Below are positions 35,601 to 47,600 of a DNA stretch of 64,000 nucleotides, in pieces (the stretch's first letter is position 1; every line of letters begins with the position of its first letter). The DNA comes from Cryptomeria japonica. Its lineage: Eukaryota > Streptophyta > Pinopsida > Cupressales > Cupressaceae. A program made the position numbers and the translations under genes. Below the pieces are notes generated by a model. The model was not told the DNA's origin, ran no database searches, and was given only the letters and a program-made list of their open reading frames with translations. The stretch lies in the NCBI RefSeq assembly GCF_030272615.1, contig NC_081409.1, positions 474,854,573-474,918,572 on the forward strand, read 5' to 3'.

Positions 35601-38600
35601 TTTTGTTTTAAAAAATGTGGACTATTACATAGAAATTATTGTCAAATTTTATTTTTTTTACTCTATGGCACGCTTCCCAAGGTAGAATTTTTCTCTACCT
35701 CTGGACTGGACTAATCCTCAGTCCATCCTCAAACCACGTGTTGAATTTCATCGCGTTTTGAGTTCGTTTGCTTTGTTTTTCTTTCAATTTCGGGTTTTTT
35801 CTCCCTGACTGGAGGTGGGAAATTTTCCTTAAGTTGCAAGTTTTAATTTTCTCTTGTTTTAGTGTTGTAGGGAAATTTTAAGTCAATTACAGGTGCACTT
35901 TATGTAATTTTAAACTTCTAACTTACTTTTTATTTTCCCCGTTGTTCCTTTTTATCTTTTAAGTTATTGTAGGAACTTTTTGAACATATTACAAGTGAAC
36001 TTTAAATTATAAAGTTAAAATAAAACTTGCAATTTATTTAAAAAAGTTTCACTTCAGTGATTTTAAGTTATGGTAGGGGTTTTCTCCTCCATTAACAAGT
36101 TTTATAAAGTCACTTTAAGTTGTAGTAGGGATTTTATTTCCCTATTACAAGTTTTATTTTTAAGTTAAGTTATTTTTATGACTTGTTAAAGGAATTTTAT
36201 TTTCCCTTTACTAGTCTTTTGTTGAGTTGTTTAATACTTGTAAAGGGAGTTTTATTTCCCTATTACATGTATTTTAAACTTGTAGTTTTCTCTCACAAAC
36301 CCGATTTTGCCTTAATGCATGAAAAATGAACATGTTAAAACTTGCAAATAGGTTTTAGAAACCCGATTTCATATGTTCTTGGCAATTTAAAATTTTGTTG
36401 CCCTTCTCCAAGAACCCGACCAGCTATTGAAGTTGAATTTGTTGAAGGATTCAAACGATTTTTGTGGAGAGATTTTAGGAGGAAGGCGTTTTGAATCTTA
36501 GACGATTTTCATGCATTTTCAAACTCTTTTTGTGCCATTTGGAAGTCGTATTTGTTGGTTCAAAGGATTTAAAACAACAAAAACATGTTCTTCAAATGCC
36601 ACGATTTACCTCATGAAAGTGCCACGAATCCTCCTTCTCCTAAGTCGTTTTGGCTTCTCTTACCTAGACGTGGAGATTGGAAGCTTCATTTGATCGATTC
36701 TTCATGCATTTGTAAGGCGTTTTGCTGCATATGTCGTTTTTGTAAAAACGTGGCTAGGGCTTGAATCTTCCTCTTTTGTCTATTTAAGAGATTCAATTTC
36801 TTCTTTCAAGGATTGCTTCTTGTTCTTGGGAGGTCGTTTTTGTTGATCAAGGTATGTTTTCTTTTCCTTTTCTTCATTTTCTTTCTCTTGTTTAGCTTGT
36901 TTTAGTTTCCTTGATCAAGTTGTATATATGTTAGTTTTGTTTTGCTCTTGCCTAAAATTGGTTTTTGTGAGAGATTTTCCCCTTTGTTCCAAGTTTGCAA
37001 AGCAATTTGCGAATTGCATTGTCTTTCCCCATTTTCCCTCTTTGTTTGCATTCGGGATTTAAAAACCTGATTGCAAGTGAGATGAAAATAGTTGATCTAC
37101 CCCTTTGGTTGAAAAATCTTAACCATCATTTGTTGAAATTCCAAGTTTCAAAGTTGGAAAATGTTCATCCTTTCAAAATCAGGTTTTTAAAACTTGGTTA
37201 CAAGTTGAAAGTTCTTCCCATTTTCATAAAGATGATCCTCCCAAAATCTTTTTATTTTCATTCATATTCATTGCCATCATCCGTACATACCATTCCCACC
37301 ATTTCCTACATGTCAAAATCTCATTTTTATTCACTACTTCATTCACCTTTTTACAAGTATACTTGCATTCGGGTTTCAAAAGCCCCATTGCATGTTTGTC
37401 TTCCCCACTTGTATACTTGTAAAATGTTCCCCAAGATCCGAAATTGGTCAAAAGCCAAGTTCCAAGCATCCCTGTTTATTTCCCATCTTCCTCTCACAAA
37501 GTTGTGAAGTGCAAGAGTTAGAAATTTTCCCATTTGAAGAGGAAAGATGATAGTTGCAGCTGATCTTGATGTTGCTTTGACACTTTTAAGTCTTCATCGC
37601 AGCATACCAGGTTGTTCTTCAATGTCAGATTTACCATCATCTTCCCCTCCAAAGAAGATGAAATACAAATTTGATGAGTACTAGAATGAGGTCTCCCCTT
37701 CACAAGTTTCCTCTCCTATGGATCATATCAAGGATACAGAAATAGGGCATGTTGACATGTCAGATTTCATCAAAAGGGTGGAGGATCCAAAGGATAGCAA
37801 TATGCAGCGATTGTTGGACAGCCACATTCACCATGCTTATTCTTTTCTGGTGGCTGCCCTAGAACTTGAGTTGGTTCTTGCTTGTGCTCACCATTTTGAT
37901 AAGGAGACAAGAACCATCAAGAATGATGATGGAGAAGCCATAATCCATCTTGATGTGGATGCCATTGAGAAAGTTTTCAGAATCCCATCTGCTGCCCTAT
38001 ATATGGAGATTTCCAAAAGTGTTGTAGCTGATTACTATGCCAAAAGGGAAAAGGATTGCAAATACCACATTAATAGGTGGATTCATGAACCACGGGTAGC
38101 TCTCACAAGGTGGACCAAATTGCATCATTGTGATTTCAAGTGGGAAATCGGAGACATCATCACTCTCCTTAGGAGGATGTTGGGTTTGAAACATTCTAAT
38201 GTTTTCGAACCTTGGATGTATCAATTTATCATGTTCGTAAGGCAGTCCCGTCACATCTCTTGGGGAGAAGTAATCAATGACGCTTTGTGTGAACAACTTG
38301 CAGCAGTTCCTACCACTATGAAGTTCTATATTAACTCATATCTTGTGTATATAGCAGCATCACTTAGACATTTTTCTGGTCTTTCTTCCAAGGGTGATCG
38401 CTCGCTTATATCTGTGTGGGAGTACTATGATCAGTTGCCCTTGAGGCCCAACAGATTGCATTACAAGAGGGTTTAGGATGCTTTCTTGGGTCACTAGATG
38501 TGTTAGTTTGACAAGATATTGAGAAACAAAAGAGTGTCAGAGGAAGCATGGGAGAAGGCGAATGAGTATGGCTGTTTGTTTCTTCAGTTCTCAACTTTTA

Positions 38601-41600
38601 CATACATAAGAGTTGGATGTTACAGTGGGCAGCCATACATGCTTCCTAGATACCCAACCGATAAGATTATTCTTATGGAGTTGGGAAGACAGATCATGGC
38701 TGTTCATGCATACCAATCGATCAAGCATAAGATTGGAATGGGAATCTCTTCAGCTAATCCATTGAAGATTGGCCGATATTCCCTCATCACGTCTACCAAA
38801 GCCAAGGCCATGGAGATCGAGTTGCAAGAGATCAAATTTAAAAGGTTTAAGTCAAGGGCAGATTTTGACTACTGAGGCATGAAAGAAAGGATAAAAAAAT
38901 CCTTTATACATGTGCATCAGATAGAAGACATTCGGGCAGATCTTTGTACTGAAAAGGAGGTTCGTAAGATGGATTATTGCAAGCTCACCCTTGAGTAGAT
39001 TATTGATTTGAACATGGTGGACATTCCGCAAGGAATGATTGATGATGGGAATGTGCTTGATCTGGAGTATGTTTCACAAAGAGTTGATGAAGCCCCACTC
39101 TCATTAATTCAGTGGTCACACAAAGAATGCACATCCATTCTTGAGAGATTTCAGCCTATCCTAGCTAACTTCAACACTTGGCTCAAAGGTAATGGTGTTA
39201 AACTTATCAAGATCAAAGTTGGTAAGGAAGATGACTCTATAGGACCCCTTGGTTGTAGGTCCGAGATTCAGATAGATAACAAGGAAGGTGCATCATCTTT
39301 AGGCACTAGAATAAAGTTGCGGGTGAGTCAGGCAATGGTATTTTGTAATGTCCCCTTCCTTGTGATGACACATTCAGTGGTCAATTGGCCTATTCCAGAG
39401 ACTCGTAGGCTATGTGGACAAGAGAATTACGGTTTCGATGTTCTTTGGAGTTCCGACCAAGCTTGTCAGGGGTGGAATGTGAACTTACTATTTTTAGTAA
39501 GTTAGGGTTTGGCTGTCGGGATGGTGCAATGTTACTAAGCTCGCCAAGCTCTTTCTCTGGTTGCGATGATCACGGATTTTGGAGCATTATTTCATGACTT
39601 TCTATTTTTAATAAGTGGCAGTTTGGGCATTCTATTTTTGGCACTCCTAGATTTGGTCCTGATCCAACACAGTTTAGTGATCCTCATTGCTCAACCTTAT
39701 CTGGATTTTGTTGATAATCAGTTTTGGAGTTATAAGCGATTCAATTAAATATTATTCCTTATCCTAAGGTTATTATTTAATTATTTTATTACTGATTGAT
39801 GTTATGGGGAATTGTGCAAAATATGATATTTTTCCTAAGTCATGCCTGGGCGAATTATTTGATGATTCAAAGGAGACTTAATTTTAATACTTCAAAGTTA
39901 TGTTATGCCAAAATCATGGTCCTCTCTCCTAGGTGCGATTTTTGACTTGGGAAGTGGGCGCCATACTTGGGTCCACCATATGAAATGAAATGTAGTTTGA
40001 ATGATGTGAATTTGGAGGCAATTTCATTTGAATTCCAGACTTGAAAAGCTATATATACAGGTGTTTGGCTCCTCATTTGATTATCCAGAGAAAATATATC
40101 GTTATGCTGTCGGAATGACTCCAGACTTCTTTCCAGTTTCGAGTGTGAGACATTACTCCTAGCTATGGTTCGAATTTGTGAACTATTTGGTGATTTTTGG
40201 GTGTGTTTGTGAAGAGTTGTGTGCTGCTGCATTTTTGGTGTTGCTGGTGTGTGTTGGCTGGAAGTGTATTTTGTTCGTAGCTATCTGTGTGTTGGGTGCA
40301 TCATTCTGGGTGAAGGATCGTTGGAAGCGTATCAGAGAGACAATAACTCTCCTTCATTGGCGTGGCATTTGGGGGACTCTCCAATTTACAGTTGCAAATC
40401 GAAATATTTAGCCAAAACGCCATTTCCAAAATTGCCTTGGGTTGCGTGCATCACTTTGGCTGCTCTCGGGTTGCTGTTTCAAGGTATTGAACTGATCGCT
40501 TATGTTATACTATTCATTTGCATTTGGTTTGGCATGATTTCATTTAGTTTTGAGAAAGTTACGAGCATTTTAGTGGATTTGGGTGTGGCTGGTTCTTTGT
40601 TTTATTGTCTCTGATTTCAGAACAGCAAGTAGTGTTTTTGTTGTGAGAATTTGATATTGAATACTGAGAAATGTACTTAACTCTATCTTCTCTCACATCT
40701 CTATCTTTGTAAGATTGCTTCAGTATTACTGATCAATCATTCTATGTTGCATTTCCCATTGAACAAGTGGAAGAGGATGGCTTAGCCGCTTTCATGTTTT
40801 GTAATTCAGCTTTGTCCTTCCACTGAGTAAGTGGTTGAGTGATATTGTCCTCCCACTGAAATATGCAGTTGAGTGATAGTTTTATGTAAAAGTCCTCCCG
40901 CTGCATAAGTGGTAGAGTGATTTGGTTTTGGTTATGCTCTTGTTACCTTGGCTGGTTTACCGCGAAGTTCTTGGTCTTCATCCCACTGAAAAGTGGAAGG
41001 GGCTAGCTTGCCGCCCAGTATTGTACTTGCATTGTAATTTCCAGCAGATCAGTGAGCTAATGAACCCTTTATCACCATATGCTCTCACCTTCCCACATTG
41101 GGCTCTTGATGATCAAAAAGTGGAAGGGTTACTTTCAATAGTATTGAGAGTATATTTCCTAACTTTAATGGGTACATTGTAATATTTGTTGTGTTCAAAA
41201 ACCGAAAAAATTAGTGGGAATATTACATACTTCCTCCTGAAGAGGTGACAGTTCGTGGGAAGGAGAAATCCCAGCTTCATATTCATGTGATTGATCTTGA
41301 AAATCCAGAGGAAGAACAATAGTCAGATGATGCTTGTAAGTCACCAGCTTCGAAGTCACCTCATGAGGTCCCTTCCTCAGTCCCCATGGAGCTACCTTTA
41401 TCTCCTCCTGACACAAATGTGGATGCTTCTTCCACTATTCATGATGTTCCTATATTAGTGGATGAGTCCCCTCAAAATGCCATTCCCATTTCAGCAGTTG
41501 AGCCACGTCTTGATCATCAACAAGAGAGTTTGCTGGAAATCTTCGAGGACACTCCTGCATGTATTCATTTGTCAGAAATTGATACCTCTACTTCCGACTT

Positions 41601-44600
41601 TGAAGAGTTTATGAGACAATCTTCATGCCCTTTGGTTACTGAGCAAGCCATGGTTGCCATCCAGACAGATACTTTCCCTAGGATGACCATGGTTGTTCAA
41701 ACAGAAACTGCTTCTCCTTTGCCTTCAACTGCTACTGAAGGAGAGCTAATGGCTTTACCTCCATGGCTCAGTTCTTTCACTCCCAAGAGATAGAAGCACG
41801 AAATTTCTCCCGATGTCTTTTATTATCAGCAGTTTAAGCAATCTAGGCCCAAGGTTGCTAAAAGAGGCAAGACAATCTCAAGGGTAATTGTTGACAACAA
41901 CAAGATGAAGGTGGCTGAAATTGTTGAACCTCTTGTAGACAAGCCACATGAGGAGATGCAAGCAGCTGATTACAGGGTCACAAGGGTAGAGTTGGGTAAG
42001 CAAACGCATGAAGTAGTCAAGCATGATGCCCAACTGTCTGTAGCTTTACTAGTACAACGATATGATGAGCTTCTAGCGAAGAAGGACAAGCTAGAAGAGG
42101 AGAATAGGTAACTTGTTGCAGGTGTTCAAAAGATCACTAAATCCGCTAGTGAAGGGAGCAATCCTTCAAGTTCTTCCGGCCCACAAGAATCGATTCAAGG
42201 AGTTGAGAGAGTGGCTCAAAAGGTACAAGCATTGGAATCTTGGGTAGATCAACTTCATGATTTGTGTGCATAGGTCTTGAAGGAGGTTTCTCAAATGATG
42301 GTTAAATTGAAGACCATTGAGGAACAATTGAACCAGGTTTTTGACACTTTCAAACAGAACTTGGGAAAGGTGGAAGATAGCTTGACAACTTGGCTCAAGA
42401 TTCCTCAACAAAAGTTAAGTGTTCTTCTAGAACATCAGGTTATTCCTTCGAGGGCTGTGTATCTAGAATACCAAGAGGTCTTGGAGAACAAAGCCCTTGT
42501 TCTCAAGTCACTTGTTGAAGACATTGACGATGCCATGAGATTACGAATGGAAGTATTTCAGGATATTGTTTCTCGTTGTGAGAAAGCTTCTTGTAATATT
42601 ATGAATTAGAATGGGGAATTATTATCAGAAGAAAGGGTTCTCTCAGATCTAAAGTTGAAAATTCATCATGAGTGGAAGAGTGAACCATTTTCAGCTGTAT
42701 CTATTCAAGCTTTGGTTACATACCAAGTCTTCTTACAGGAAATTCAGTCTTCCTTTGAGAAGAATAATGTCACAATCCTTCGTTGCAGCGATGTTATTGT
42801 GAAGACCATGATTGTAGCAAAGAATACCCATGAACCGAATCCTGATGAGCTACAAATGATCATCCAAAAGTTTGTTGGATTCATGTCTACACATGCTGCA
42901 ACATAAGTGTTTTTCAACACTTAGTTGCATTTTCAGAATTGTAATTTCTTAATTGTAGTTTCTCTTTTGACATGTTTACTTGTAAAAACATTTTTGTAAC
43001 TTGCAAGTTAAGTCATTACTTGCACTTTTGTAATTACAAGTAGACAAGTTACAAGTCAATTTAGAATAGGACTTGTAACTTTGAATAAGTCATAGTTAGT
43101 TATTGAATAAGTCTTGGTGGTTTAGAGAATTTCTCAAGCTAGTTAGGATCCTCCCATCTTTTTCTCAAGACTCCTCTCCTATAAATACTTGAGGGGGTGT
43201 ATTGTATTTTCCTTATCTTTTGGAAAGCAAGCAAAAACTCTGCCAAGTTTGCAGCAAGAATGTCTTTGAACTTTTATGTGTAAATTGAAGAATTGAAAGA
43301 AATAAAATAAGATTACTCAAGTGTTGAGTCTTTGTGCTACATTCTTGAGTTTGTGTTTTCCATATTATCTCTCTTGTAAGTGTTTCTTAGAGAGCTTAAT
43401 CGAATTTGATTTGCAGTCTTTGTGCTGCAAGTATTGGAGGTTAATATCAATTAGAGTAGATATTCTCTTGGGAAGAGTTGTAAGTCTATGTGCTCACACT
43501 TATTCTTGAGAGAGAGATTAAAAATAGATTTTATGATAAGAAATAGTTGTGAGTCTTTGAGCTCATACTAGTTCTTACTGTTTTGTGTAGAAGAGAATAA
43601 GATATTTCAGACTTTGTGCTGCTATAATTTGTTCTTGATATCATTAGCATAGAAAAGGGTACATAGGACTCCATATATTCAAGTCTTTGAGCTTGATATT
43701 GCTGTCCCGTCCCGAAAGAAGTGATGGAAGTCTTTGAGCTTTCAGAAAACTTCATTTTCTTTCTCTCATCTTATTTCAAAAGGTTGTCATTGCTGTTTTA
43801 AATTAACTTGCTATCACTTTTCTGTGAAGAGAAAAGGATATTGGCTTTCTTGAAGAAAGAAGAAAGACTGCTGTCACATCTCATTTAGTTTTAGATTAGA
43901 TATATATAGGGGGAGCCTTCCCTTAATTAGGAGAGTTTTACTCACACACTGTGGTTGAAACCACAATTTTGTATATTTCCCCAAGTGTACAAAATTTTCA
44001 ACCAACAATGAATTAGTTGCATAATCATCCTAGGCGATTATCTATCAATTAGAAGTTGTTTGCTAGTCATCCATTGATCTTAAACAAGTCTGAAAACTCT
44101 GAGACAACAAAACAGCATAACACGCAGTTTGACAGCCAATTGTTAGCAAATATTCTTTGCATTTTCAGTCTATCTACTGCAAGGGATATTTCAAATACAT
44201 CAACTAAACTGTGCAAATATGTGATGTCCCCTTAAGTTAACCCTTAGGAAATAAGGATGAATAATTTGGAAAGCTTCAAAAGTCTTATGTGGTGCTAAGA
44301 ATGGCAACTTATGATATCAATGATGGATGTTTAGATTATATATTTGTTCGCAATATCATTGCTATCTGTAATATGATAATTGAATATATCAATAAGATTA
44401 CACAATTATGAATGCACTGCTGTTATAACGATATGAGTGTGCAGATTAGGAATGGTATGCAACGACTAATTCTTCAATATCCATATACGATTAAAAGGGA
44501 CGTCATTTATATTGATGAGGGGTTGTGTTTGTTCTTAATATATTATACTGCAATATTAAGGGTAGAGCTGTTTCTGAACCTAACAATAAGCCCTTCCAAT

Positions 44601-47600
44601 ACTGGCGTTGTCACAGGTTATGACTTTATACGATTGCGGTATATTCCGATCCAATGGAGGGTACCGGTCCCAGATAAGAGCGTCTGAATGATCCCCAATT
44701 GAGGAATATTTGTTGCCTACGTATATCTTGCAAATCGAGAGGGTGCTTCGAGGAGAGATGTCCTTTCATAACAATTGGTTTGTCATTCTAGGGAGAGTCG
44801 ATTAGTCTTCTTAACAATATTGTTGTATAAATATAACGTAATTTCTGTCTTTAACAACTCCATTAATTATCTTGGATAGTCATCCGATTAGTCTTGTTCT
44901 TAAATTGATATTGCTCACTAATACAAATCGTTGTCTTCCCATTACATCAATTGCTCCCTCACTTTGCCATATTCGATCTGCGTATTATAGCGTGCTTGAT
45001 GATCAAGGTGATCGGATCCTTTTTTGTAGTTGATGCTCATTGTTTGTTGAGTGCCTGATAATCGATTTTACTTTGATCATTAACAATTAGTATGATCGAT
45101 GATATTTGATGGCTCCTTCTGTGTACCTCTACTATGCTTTGGTCTGGGATGGGGGACATGACAAAATATAGATGCTTCAATCTCTTATTTCATATCGATG
45201 TCACTAGAGTCACTACTATTTTGTCCTAAACTGAGCCATGAGAAGACCACTACCAAAATGATGGAGAGAGATCACAACTACCACCAAATAGGACCAGCTA
45301 ACAAACAACATAAAATAAACATACGAAAGGAAAACTCTCGCCAAAAATCAGCTATAGGAAAGCTGATACCACCACTATGCCTCTCTTTTTTCCGAATCAG
45401 CCTCAAAAAGAAAAAGAAAAATTGGAGAATGACATCCGAGGATGGGTGTACACTTTTACGTTGGAGGGCAATTTTCATAAGAAGTGATGAAAAATAGAAA
45501 AAATATATGTGATATTTATAATTGCAAATGAAGGTGAAAAAGTAAATCATAAAGACTCATTGGAAATGATGGTACTAACAATAGATAAGAAAGTGGATAA
45601 TAATTGTTAGGCACACATTAATGATGACCATAGGTGTCACAACTATATTTTCACATTCATACTTTGCAAAATTCATACAATGCCATCATATTGTATGATA
45701 GAAGGAGAAAGAGTTATCATCATCTCTAGGAAACACAAGGGTAGTAAATGGACGCTAACATCACAAGGAAGGAGCCAACCACCAATGAGGTGTTGCATAG
45801 CAACACAAGATTCACTAGAAAGTTTCAAAACATAGGGTGGATGCAAATTTTCAAGTTGTTCATTGGCTCCTATAATGATATTACCCTTGAATTTAACAGT
45901 TTGTTGAAAGATGATGTGCTAGTAGTAGAAATTCTGCAAGTCATACTCATTGAAATTACAAATTGACAAGGTAGAAGGTCTACAAGTTCAATAACAATAG
46001 GCTTATTGATACAAGAAGAAGACTTGGACAAATTGAAAGTGAGTATAGAGCCGACTTAGGATTCATTCTTCTTGGAGAGTGAAAGCCCTAAATATTCTTC
46101 CAATGGAGTTTGTTGCACTAGTTTGCACAATATGGCCAAATGTAGCCATCTCTATGGGTACCACTTCAAGATCCTTTCTCATCTACAACATTGTTGACCC
46201 ATTAATATCCCATTCTTCCTACTTGTTGAGAAAAATGATTGGAGAACTTTTGAAGGGATATTGAAAATTTCTTGCACACCATAGATTAATCAAGTTGAAT
46301 ATAATAGAGGAATTAAGGGTGGCAAGACTGAATACCGCATGAGTGGAATTCTTTGCTTCACTTGCAAGAGTTGTGCAACTGACACCTAAGAAAAGACAAC
46401 AAAAGACTACTCCTGCAATTGAAGAACCCCCAGTGTTTAGGTTACAACAAGATTGCAAAGGTGCCAAGTTGAAGGAACCACAATTGTTGTGCATGTAGCA
46501 ATCCTTAAGAATTAGTTGGAGAAATTGAGAATTTGACACCATCGGCAGAACCAAGGGTTCAAGTTAGTTGTGACATTCCTGCGCCAGTTGGAGAAATAGG
46601 AAATTTGACACCGTCCGTGGAACTAAGGGTCCAAGCGATCGTACTGAAACTTGTAAGAGTGATAGTGGATGTCGAAGCATTGCCGCCACCCACTAGAATG
46701 GCACCATGAGGAGGGGTGACACTTGCACACTTCACCCTTGGGGATGACACAAAAGGCTAGGAGGAGACCATTGACTCATGGCTACAGACATTTGGTATTG
46801 CCTTAGAGAACCCACCTGATGAGTCATCGCCATCGGGCGGAATGAAACTTCCTGATGGCAAAGCGAGGGAACGACAGGTATCATGAGTAGGAGTGATACT
46901 TGCACACTTCACTGCTAGGGATGACACAGAAGGCCAGGAGGAGACCATTGACTTGTGGCTATAGACATTGGGTATTTCCGTAGAGAACCCAGCTGACGAG
47001 TCATCACTATCTGGTGAAATGAAACTTCTTTATGGCAAAATGAGGGAATGGCAAGTACAGCAGGAGCCACTAGGAGCTAGCGAGCCTACAGGAGGGGAAG
47101 AGTCTTCGTCTCATAAAGCAGAGTAGCTTGTACTTCGCTTGGGTAAACCCAACCTAGAGGATCCCCTTGGCACTGTGCAACATTGTGTCTCCTAGTTGGA
47201 AGGGGTGGCAAAGTTCTTGAGCGACGTGGGACACATTGTGAAGAATATTGACATTGGCTAGGACCCTCAGATTGCCCGTGTAGCAGAGAGGCTCCTATCA
47301 TTTATGAAGGGTATGAAGTCGAATTTTTCCAAAATTGTTGTAACCTCGGTCTTGAGGTTCCGCTCTTCTCTTCATCACGTGCCGACTATACAGACCAACT
47401 GCTCTTGGACTCGGTTCCAGACTCTTCACTCGATGTTGAGTGTGCGGTCTGGTCGGTGAGATCTTCCTCCACTACGTTTGGAAGTGGTAGGTTCCTAGCA
47501 ACCTCTACCAACTGGTTCCATGTACACGGTCTCTACCTCTCCCAACTACAACTTTGACTCACACTCTGACTCTTGCTTCTTCTTTTTGGACTCTCTGAGC

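Larger units (their letters stand above)
37547..42906 (+). pseudogene. long unrecognised ORF, 11 stops, split by a solo LTR
   Basis: One frame runs from ATG 37547 to TAA 42906 when the solo LTR (39344-41227) and one target duplication are ignored: about 1157 codons with no frameshift. Internal stops: TAG at 37682, 38474, 38495, 38504, 38996, 41320, 41791, 42271, 42607; TGA at 38873; TAA at 42109. The first half has globular character ([52 protein letters not shown]); the second is Ser/Pro-rich (41386-41790) then coiled-coil-like (41905-42600). No reverse transcriptase, integrase or protease is visible. I do not recognise it; possibly an accessory ORF of a plant retroelement or a captured gene. 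Confidence 0.7.

Noticed and set aside
40219-40614. 131-codon hydrophobic frame
   Set aside because: Entirely inside a family D solo LTR, with T/G-rich composition making chance hydrophobic frames.
35660-43990. 35.7-37 kb and 42.9-44 kb as an LTR pair around the long ORF
   Set aside because: Similar word usage (ACTTGTAA) but no alignable sequence, different TATA contexts and no target duplication.
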